Shown one piece after another: positions 5,902 through 12,244 of a stretch of DNA of 12,244 nt. Position 1 is the stretch's first letter; every line of letters begins with the position of its first letter. The translations under genes and the position numbers were made by a program. The notes below the pieces were generated by a model that worked only from the letters and a program-made list of their open reading frames with translations, had not been told where the DNA came from and made no database searches. Origin of the DNA: Phycisphaerae bacterium (GTDB taxonomy: Bacteria; Planctomycetota; Phycisphaerae; UBA1845; UTPLA1); assembly GCA_016935885.1 (NCBI GenBank), contig JAFGQA010000372.1, positions 1 to 12,244 of the forward strand, given 5' to 3'.

Positions 5902-8900
5902 CTACCATTTCCACCCCTTCTTGACCTTCTCCAGCATCTCGGCTGCTTTGCTGATGTCCGTGCCTGCCTTCGCCTTGATGCTGATCCGAACTTCGACCTG
6001 CGGATCGCAACCGGCGAGCTGTTTCGCGATTTGCGGGATTTCCTCACCGAGCGTTTGCACCTCGGCAACGCTCAAGGCAACGGCGTTCGTCACTCGCCTG
6101 CCGGACCCGGGAGCCGGTGGCGGGGGTGGCGGCGCATCCTGCTTGATGACGAGCTTCACCATCCCGTCATGAGCCAGAGATGCAATCGCACCCGATCCCT
6201 CGGCGCGGTGAAGGAACCCCTGCCCCAGAGCGGAGTTGATGCTCTCGAGAAACTTCTTCTCGGGCCAAGCCCTGCCTCTTGCGGCCTTCAACGCGGCATA
6301 TAGGGCTGACACGGTAGACTTCGGCTCTTCTTCCTTGGACCACGCATCCGGAAGTGCTTGGGGAAGAAGATCGATGGCGGAGATCGGCGCCGGCGGCCTG
6401 AACAGGATGGCCTCCGGGTCAAGTTGGATGGCGGTTGGTGTCTCCTGGAAGACGCTGTCGTTACCATAGACAAGCCAAAGAGCACCCTCCGCGACGGCGG
6501 TCGCTACGGCCTGATGAACTACCTTGTAGTCAACGGTCGGAATCGGCCGATGTTCCGGCGGATACGATGGGTCGATAACCTCTTCGAAGGCATGAGCGCC
6601 ATCGAACCAGGAGCACAAGGTCGAAAGCTTGACTCCCTGATCGTCCTTGGGCCAGAGACCCGTGAGGGAATCGGGTTGCACAGCGAATGCGCTCAATGAA
6701 GTCAGCGTGGCCTTGTTCGGCAGCCACGCTTCGGCGACCTTCTCCCATTCCGACATGTCGATACCCGAACGCCAGTACCACTGCTTGGACCCGTCCGTAC
6801 GCTGACACCGGACGGCGAGCACGCCGCGGCGCACAGCATCTTCGATGGTGTTGATGACGGTCTGCTGGGTAAGGAGCTTCGGCAGCTTGTGTTGCTGGCC
6901 GAAAGAAAGGTACAGATCCTTGACCGGAATGAAAGCGTCGGAGGCCGGCCAGACCGGGTAGATTCCGTTCGGCATGATGGCGGTTGCGTCGATCTTCTCG
7001 CGGAAGATACGAAGCTCCTTCTCAAGAAGAACCGTGGCAAAGAGCGACTGGGACCCCATCGTGATCTTGCGAGCCTGAATCGATGCGTCGGTATGCAGAT
7101 AGAGAACGATCTCGTACGCGTTCTTCACGGACGTCTGTGCCTGAAGAAGGCTTTCCTTCTCCTTCTTCTTCACGACCTCCTGCTGGAAGCTTTGCATCTT
7201 GGGGAAATGCGCGGAGTTCTTGATCTCCCCCCATGCCATCCACTCGGCGATGTGCTGTTCCGCTTGCTGCAGCCCCGGTACGCTGGGCGTAACGACCAGT
7301 ACGATGTTCTGGTATTGACGGGTGTCTGAAGGTGAGGAGTGAGTCCGTATGAACGCGGTCGCCTCCGGCTTCGGCGGATCGCCAACGATGCCTGCGTAGC
7401 CGGACCCAAGGACCACGATACGGAAAAGCCCGTCGTCTTCCACGTCCGCCGGCGAGGCCGGGAGCTTGTGTATCTTCACGCCCTCTTCCAGTCCCTCATA
7501 CAGCGGAGCGCACTTCTTCTCGGCCAGATCGTCGAACTTGCTTCTGGCATAGCTGAGGGCCTGCTGCTTGTATGACTCGTGGAGCTGATTCAGGTTGGGC
7601 TTCGGCCCGAGCCGCCAGTACTTCGGCACGCCCGTCCCCGCCTCTGTGGCATCGCATTCCTCCAAGTACCAGGAGACCTTCGACCATGCAAGTAAGCCGG
7701 CATTGAGTACGGCGGGCATGTCACACGTCGCGCCGAGCAGCCACCGAATCTCGCTCAGTTCCGCCTGCGAGCCGATGGGCTGGGAGTAGATGAAGGCGGC
7801 AACGCAGGCCGCCTCGATTTCCCGCCCGAGCAGTGTCGGCGCATCGGCCTTCTGCGCGCCATACGCGCGGGGTATTTCCGTTTTTAGATTCTCGGGCCAG
7901 GGCGGGGAGTCCGCTCCCGGGACGGAGTTCTTTGCCGCCTCGGCGAGCTTCAGGAGAGCTTCACTGAGACCGTCCTTGTTGGGCGCGGCGAGGAACACTT
8001 GGGCGCCGACCAGGGGCGATTCGTCCCACGGCTCCGCATCGCGAAGAGCCATCGCGAAGGTCTGGAGCACCCCGCGCGTGCGTTGGAACTGGTGCAGGTC
8101 CACCCACTTGCCGAAGAAACGGTCGAGCATGTCCGGATGAAACGGGTACGCCTTCTTCAGGCGCTGTTCGGAGTCCGGGCGCTTCGCCAGAATCGGATCG
8201 ACCGCCTGCAGACGGGGCCAGAAGGCCAGGATGTGCTTGTGACGGTCCGTCTCGTTCTCAGGATACGAGGAGAACAGCCGGCGACGGAGTAGTTCGGCAA
8301 GATCGTCGCGCTCCACGGGTGACTGTGTTGAAGCCTGTCGGTTCAGCCCGTTGTTGCACGCATTGATGATAGCCTTACCGATTTCGTCGTTCTTCTCCGG
8401 GTTCGTGGCCAGCAGGGAGACCACCATACAGGAGCGTTCGGAGGCCTCTATCGCCTGTGCCAGTTTCTGAAAGAAGTTCTTCAAGCGGTCGTACCACACG
8501 GCCCCGCGATCTTTACGGACACCCTCCGGATCGGGCGACGACGCGTCGTGAGCCCACATCAGGAATTCGTCGATGAGGATCAGAGCCCCCTTACCTGAAG
8601 CTTCCACCTGGTGAAGTATCTTCGCCCACAGCACATCGGATGGCGGGGTGTCGAAGTCGGGCTTGGTCTCGTCACGGTCAAGGATATCAAGGCCCTTCTG
8701 GCCGAGGAGTTGCCAGGCGATCAGGTTCCAAGGCATTCGGAACGACCGGACCTCCCCCTCGGGCGACTTCGCTTCGCCGCCGACCTTCCAGTCTACCTTG
8801 TCGAAAGACACTGCCGCGACACAGGCCGATGGCGGGTCGGAGAGCTGGGCATCGTTCAGAATCATGCCGACTGACGTTTCGTTCTTCGGCAACGCCTTCC

Positions 8901-9228
8901 CGAGCGTGGTCAAATAGTAGAGGCCGGTCAGCGTATGCGATTTCCCGCCGCCGAACGTCTGCGTGACGTTGATGATTGCCTCGCCACCCCGCTCCTTAGC
9001 CAGGCGACGCAGAACGGACCGACAGAACTGGCGCAGATTCTGAGTGGCATAGGTCGTTTCGAAGAACTTCTGCGGATCGCAGTAGTACGGCTTCTTCCCC
9101 CCAGGCCATCCGTTGATCACCTTGTGGAGATCGATCGCGAAATCGCTGGACGTGAGCTTCTGCTCCCGGATTTCGGGCCTCAATTTACATGTCTTCTTCC
9201 ATGGTTGAATATTGGCTTGCGGGCTCAT
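5902..9228 (-). CDS. DUF499 family ATPase of a methylase-linked defence system
   Basis: The 1108-residue protein matches the usual size of DUF499 proteins, large P-loop ATPases encoded beside DUF1156 methylases in anti-phage loci. The P-loop is the non-standard TFGGGKSHTL (91-100), with Lys96 and Ser97 as the nucleotide-binding pair. Walker B is ALILIDEFLMWA (215-226), with Asp220 and Glu221. Next come a sensor-like VVSLLATNP segment and a helical region rich in RRRLF and FHPDMLDRFFGKW-type sequence. A proline run (PPPPPPAPGSG, from about residue 1033) links to a compact C-terminal domain of about 65 residues (VEVRISIKAKAG). There is no transmembrane segment or recognisable nuclease motif, so it is probably the cytoplasmic motor or switch of the system. 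The start ATG 9228-9226 overlaps the methylase stop as ATGA, and GGAGGG lies 6 bases upstream within the methylase gene. The family call is from memory of the P-loop and partner gene; the mechanism is not established. Confidence 0.85.
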   Translation of the reverse strand: MSPQANIQPWKKTCKLRPEIREQKLTSSDFAIDLHKVINGWPGGKKPYYCDPQKFFETTYATQNLRQFCRSVLRRLAKERGGEAIINVTQTFGGGKSHTLTGLYYLTTLGKALPKNETSVGMILNDAQLSDPPSACVAAVSFDKVDWKVGGEAKSPEGEVRSFRMPWNLIAWQLLGQKGLDILDRDETKPDFDTPPSDVLWAKILHQVEASGKGALILIDEFLMWAHDASSPDPEGVRKDRGAVWYDRLKNFFQKLAQAIEASERSCMVVSLLATNPEKNDEIGKAIINACNNGLNRQASTQSPVERDDLAELLRRRLFSSYPENETDRHKHILAFWPRLQAVDPILAKRPDSEQRLKKAYPFHPDMLDRFFGKWVDLHQFQRTRGVLQTFAMALRDAEPWDESPLVGAQVFLAAPNKDGLSEALLKLAEAAKNSVPGADSPPWPENLKTEIPRAYGAQKADAPTLLGREIEAACVAAFIYSQPIGSQAELSEIRWLLGATCDMPAVLNAGLLAWSKVSWYLEECDATEAGTGVPKYWRLGPKPNLNQLHESYKQQALSYARSKFDDLAEKKCAPLYEGLEEGVKIHKLPASPADVEDDGLFRIVVLGSGYAGIVGDPPKPEATAFIRTHSSPSDTRQYQNIVLVVTPSVPGLQQAEQHIAEWMAWGEIKNSAHFPKMQSFQQEVVKKKEKESLLQAQTSVKNAYEIVLYLHTDASIQARKITMGSQSLFATVLLEKELRIFREKIDATAIMPNGIYPVWPASDAFIPVKDLYLSFGQQHKLPKLLTQQTVINTIEDAVRRGVLAVRCQRTDGSKQWYWRSGIDMSEWEKVAEAWLPNKATLTSLSAFAVQPDSLTGLWPKDDQGVKLSTLCSWFDGAHAFEEVIDPSYPPEHRPIPTVDYKVVHQAVATAVAEGALWLVYGNDSVFQETPTAIQLDPEAILFRPPAPISAIDLLPQALPDAWSKEEEPKSTVSALYAALKAARGRAWPEKKFLESINSALGQGFLHRAEGSGAIASLAHDGMVKLVIKQDAPPPPPPAPGSGRRVTNAVALSVAEVQTLGEEIPQIAKQLAGCDPQVEVRISIKAKAGTDISKAAEMLEKVKKGWKW

Positions 9229-12200
9229 GCGTTACCCTCCGTCTGGTCCTTCTTTGTCCCATATTCAAAGAGCGGCGTCTCTCTCACAACGTTATTCACG
9301 ACGATCGTTTTGCGGTTCATCTTCAGCTGCGAGGCCAGCGCCTCGACTATTCGGCGCTCGTCATCCTGCTTGTCGCGGGACGCCAATTCGCGGACCGCCT
9401 GGAGCAACGGCTTGAAGGCGCGGTCATTCGCCAGCCCCCAGGCGTCGAACTGCTGCTGAAGCTCCGACGTGCGGTTCTGTTGGAGCAGGAACATGAGACG
9501 ATGCAGGCGATCGATCAAAGGCGCCGGCCCCGCCGCGCGGGATTCGCCAAGGTCGTCGTCGGCTACACGTTCTGTCCACGGAATCAGGGTGTACTCACTG
9601 CCTTTCGCCTCCGTCTCGTCCTCCGACTCGCCGTCGGCAAGCTCTTCATGGGAAGGCCGTCCGCGCTTCGACTTCCCACCTTGGGCGATGATATTCCAGA
9701 CAATCTTGAGTTCGGTTTCGTTCTTGCCGCACGCGTTCGCATAGAGGATGCACGCGCCCGCGGGCGCGGGGTCGAAACCGAAGTAGTTCCGGTGTAGGAG
9801 GTAGTACTGAGTGACGGAGTCGATCTCCACCGACTCGCCACGGCCCTGTGTTTCCATCTGAATATCATGGAAGCCGGGCAACTCGCCCAGGGAGAACTGA
9901 AGAACCAGCCGGCGGACCTCTTTCAGGAACTCCGGCACCGTCATAATCCCGCCTTCCTGCTTCTTCACGAAGGGGTGAGCGCTGTAGGCTTCCAGTGCCG
10001 GGCCCAGGGCCGCCCATAACAGGTCTGGGCCACGGATGCCCTGATCGAAGTAGTACTGCAGAATATTGATGTCTCCAAGTTCGTGGCGGGCGTCAAAGAG
10101 TCTTCGCTTCATGTCTTCAAGGACTTGAACGTCCCATCCCGACGGCGCATGCGCTGGGCGCTTGCGACAGACGATCCAGACGGATGAAGATAGAGCTGCA
10201 GAGGAAATGCCTCTCATTCGGCTCGGCTGCTCAGTCTGCACAGGCCAACTGGCCGTGACGACGGCTCCGCCGCGGATCAGCGCCGCCACGAGCGTCTCCC
10301 ATGCGGCAACCTCCTTGTTCGCAAAAACAATAACTACTCGTCCATCTGGGGCAAGTGCATCACACGCTCGATGGAATGCTTTGGCCATCCCTTCTTCGTA
10401 CTTCGCCTTGGAAACTTCCTTGTCACCATTGAAGCGCGATTCGTCATCGATGAGCTCACCGTCATCCTTTGCGGAATCCCATTTGGGCGACAAGTGCTCA
10501 GGCATGACTTCGGTGAACTCGGGGGTCAGGTCGCTCGTGATTCGCTTGAGCCATATGAGGAACAAATCTGAAAGATCTGAGTACGGGATCGCATCGTAGT
10601 ACGGAGGATCAGTGATGAAAACGTCGAGCACTTGATGGATTGGCTCTGTCGCCGATGCTCGGCTAATTGAAGGAGGGGGCTGTCCCGCAATCCCAAGACC
10701 CCGCAATGCGTCACATACGCGATCACAGCAAATACCAAACGATCCGGAGTATGTTCCGATTGGAGACGGCTCCCCGAAATCCCATGTCATCTGGATCGCG
10801 AAGCGGACCATGGCATGGTTGATGCATTCAGCGTCAAGCTTCCACTGGACGTTGACGTTGGCGAAATCAATGAGACGGTCAAAGGCAAGCGCCAGACCCG
10901 CAACAATGCCTTCTGCGCAGGACGGCTGTTGAGTCTTCAGAATCGAGGCAGCCGAACGAATGTGTTTCACAAACACGCCGAGCGCCAGAAGCTGACGCGA
11001 GGTGAAGAGATCACGCCACTTGAAGATGCCGTACTTGTGAAGCGAGAATGCGCGCGACGCACCGCTGCCGCCGCCTGCCGGCGTTGCCTCGTCCGGAACG
11101 CCGAAGGGGATGTCGGAAAAGACTGCTTCAAGATCCTCTGTCTCCACCGCGGATGCTTTGATCTCTGCATCGTGTGGCAGCCGGTACCGTTTCACAGTTC
11201 TCTTCTTCCCCGGAACAGATGACTCGACCACCACAGCTGTCATCTGAGTTCCTAGAAGGGACTGCTGGCCCTGCGACCGCAGATCCTCCATGCGCAAGGC
11301 TATCAATCCAGGACGACCGCTGCAGGGGCTCCAGACACCAGCGCGATTCATCGTGCCTTTGTTAAGGAAATCCTTGAGGTTCTCCGCCGCAACTTCCCAC
11401 TCCTTTAGATGAGGAAATCGATCGTGAAGCTTGTTCGTCCCCTTGCTCAGAGCGTCCTCATCCAGCAATGCGAAGGTAACACCCGAGCCATCAGGATTCG
11501 GGACAGGCATGAGTGCAGCGCGACGTCCCTTCTTTCGGCAGAGCCAGAAGGTCTTGAGAAGAGGTATACGCCCGTAGGGCTCGACTCGGTCGCGCGCCGT
11601 ACGTGCCCAGAGATAGGCCACGGTAGGCTCCCCGTTGATTGTTGGGTATCGCGCGGCGAGGTCCGCGCGAGCCTTCTCCAGAACCCAACGCCCCCATGCC
11701 CTGACATGCCATGAGAGGTCGGCGTCCTCAAGTTGTAGGAGTTGGAGTTGCTTTGGATCGGCGAAGTGAGGCCTCTTCTTTCCCCTCCGTCGCTTCACCT
11801 TCCCAGACTGGAAGTCTTCGATGAAATCCGGCCAGTCCTTGACGAAGTCTGGAAGGGGCCATTTCTTCCCCGCGAATTGCTGAGGGTAATCGAGCGTGCA
11901 TTTCAGGATGAACCATGCAACGGGGTTGAGGTCGGAGGCGGTGACCTCGCAGCCGAGGCGCATGCCTTCGAGAGGGATCGCGCCTCCGCCGGCGAACGGA
12001 TCGAGAATCTTGGGAGCCTTGCCGTCGTAGAAGTCGTGAATCATCGCCCGGAATTCATCCATGGCGGGATCGGACTCCTGACCCCAGGCCAGCACGCCCC
12101 CTTCAACGGCATCCTTCTCTTCCGCGGTCGTTACGCCATCGTCATCCGTGGTCTTCACGGTCTTCTTCACCACGGTGCCGCCGATCTTGGCCAGCAGCTC

Positions 12201-12244
12201 CTTGCGTTTCGCCGGGTCGCCGGGATCGGGCAGCAGGGTGGCCA
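9225..12244 (-). CDS. DUF1156 family adenine-specific DNA methyltransferase, 5' end beyond right edge
   Basis: The frame is open to the right edge: 1005 complete codons are present and the N-terminus is missing. An in-frame GTG at 12173 is not the start, because the upstream codons (TLLPDPGDPAKRKELLAKIGG) continue family-typical sequence. The AdoMet-binding motif DPFAGGGAIPLEG begins near 12002. The catalytic DPPYYD motif (10593-10610), in ITDPPYYDAIPYSDLSDLF, marks N6-adenine or N4-cytosine methylation; the family is annotated as adenine-specific. The long stretch between them is normal for this family and probably includes target recognition. In the stretch that normally holds a Cys-rich knuckle (WARTARDRVEPYGRIPLLKTFWL, near 11600) the expected Cys residues are absent. 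The C-terminus carries LIDRLHRLMFLLQQNR, typical of the family. The product would protect host DNA by methylation and pair with the DUF499 ATPase, whose start codon overlaps its stop. The enzyme call is strong; sequence specificity is unknown. Confidence 0.9.
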   Translation of the reverse strand, partial: ATLLPDPGDPAKRKELLAKIGGTVVKKTVKTTDDDGVTTAEEKDAVEGGVLAWGQESDPAMDEFRAMIHDFYDGKAPKILDPFAGGGAIPLEGMRLGCEVTASDLNPVAWFILKCTLDYPQQFAGKKWPLPDFVKDWPDFIEDFQSGKVKRRRGKKRPHFADPKQLQLLQLEDADLSWHVRAWGRWVLEKARADLAARYPTINGEPTVAYLWARTARDRVEPYGRIPLLKTFWLCRKKGRRAALMPVPNPDGSGVTFALLDEDALSKGTNKLHDRFPHLKEWEVAAENLKDFLNKGTMNRAGVWSPCSGRPGLIALRMEDLRSQGQQSLLGTQMTAVVVESSVPGKKRTVKRYRLPHDAEIKASAVETEDLEAVFSDIPFGVPDEATPAGGGSGASRAFSLHKYGIFKWRDLFTSRQLLALGVFVKHIRSAASILKTQQPSCAEGIVAGLALAFDRLIDFANVNVQWKLDAECINHAMVRFAIQMTWDFGEPSPIGTYSGSFGICCDRVCDALRGLGIAGQPPPSISRASATEPIHQVLDVFITDPPYYDAIPYSDLSDLFLIWLKRITSDLTPEFTEVMPEHLSPKWDSAKDDGELIDDESRFNGDKEVSKAKYEEGMAKAFHRACDALAPDGRVVIVFANKEVAAWETLVAALIRGGAVVTASWPVQTEQPSRMRGISSAALSSSVWIVCRKRPAHAPSGWDVQVLEDMKRRLFDARHELGDINILQYYFDQGIRGPDLLWAALGPALEAYSAHPFVKKQEGGIMTVPEFLKEVRRLVLQFSLGELPGFHDIQMETQGRGESVEIDSVTQYYLLHRNYFGFDPAPAGACILYANACGKNETELKIVWNIIAQGGKSKRGRPSHEELADGESEDETEAKGSEYTLIPWTERVADDDLGESRAAGPAPLIDRLHRLMFLLQQNRTSELQQQFDAWGLANDRAFKPLLQAVRELASRDKQDDERRIVEALASQLKMNRKTIVVNNVVRETPLFEYGTKKDQTEGNA

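Noticed and set aside
9189..9797. Plus-strand frames of up to 202 codons opposite the methylase/DUF499 junction
   Set aside because: They are antisense to two strong genes joined by an ATGA overlap, and their products have no recognisable features.
12171..12173. GTG at 12173 as the true methylase start
   Set aside because: The frame continues upstream to the window edge with family-like sequence (LLPDPGDPAKRKELLAKIGG), so the gene is cut by the window rather than starting there.
1496..12244. Classification as BREX or DISARM
   Set aside because: No PglZ, BrxL or BrxC-type gene, and no DrmA helicase, DrmB (DUF1998) or DrmC phospholipase-D gene, is present. The methylase and ATPase families fit a DUF1156/DUF499 system instead.

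Overview
The window carries a compact, leftward-transcribed (minus strand) anti-phage or restriction-type gene cluster. It comes from a GC-rich bacterium that I cannot place taxonomically from sequence alone. No rRNA, tRNA or housekeeping gene is present. All real genes lie on the minus strand, so the cluster reads from right to left.

Right to left, the main operon is: (1) a DUF1156-type adenine-specific DNA methyltransferase whose 5' end lies beyond the right edge (9225-12244); (2) a 1108-residue DUF499 family ATPase (5902-9228); (3) a small GIY-YIG-like nuclease (5346-5837); (4) a large McrB-type AAA+ protein with a long N-terminal part that includes an EVE/PUA-like putative modified-base reader (2695-5349); (5) an McrC-type PD-(D/E)xK nuclease partner (1496-2698). 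Three of the four junctions are 4-base ATGA stop/start overlaps, and the fourth is a 64-base gap, so the five genes are almost certainly one transcriptional unit. DUF1156 methylase plus DUF499 ATPase is the core of the defence systems recalled as Hma (helicase-methylase-ATPase). The expected helicase is not in the window and could lie beyond the right edge. Here the core is followed, in the same operon, by a complete modification-dependent McrBC module and a GIY-YIG protein. A working model (inference) is a two-layer system: methylation marks self DNA for the DUF1156/DUF499 layer, while McrBC attacks foreign DNA carrying other modifications.

Left of the operon, an intergenic region (1232-1495) holds an inverted repeat, an operator-like palindrome and a weak promoter candidate. 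It is followed by a separately transcribed gene for an unrecognised 261-residue protein with a C-terminal helix-turn-helix-like stretch (446-1231) and a clear rho-independent terminator (400-426). Next come a cluster of GCGTGGC heptamers (256-356) and the start of a small excisionase/AlpA-like helix-turn-helix gene that runs off the left edge (1-210). The last gene hints that the cluster sits in a mobile genomic island, but no integrase or attachment site is visible.
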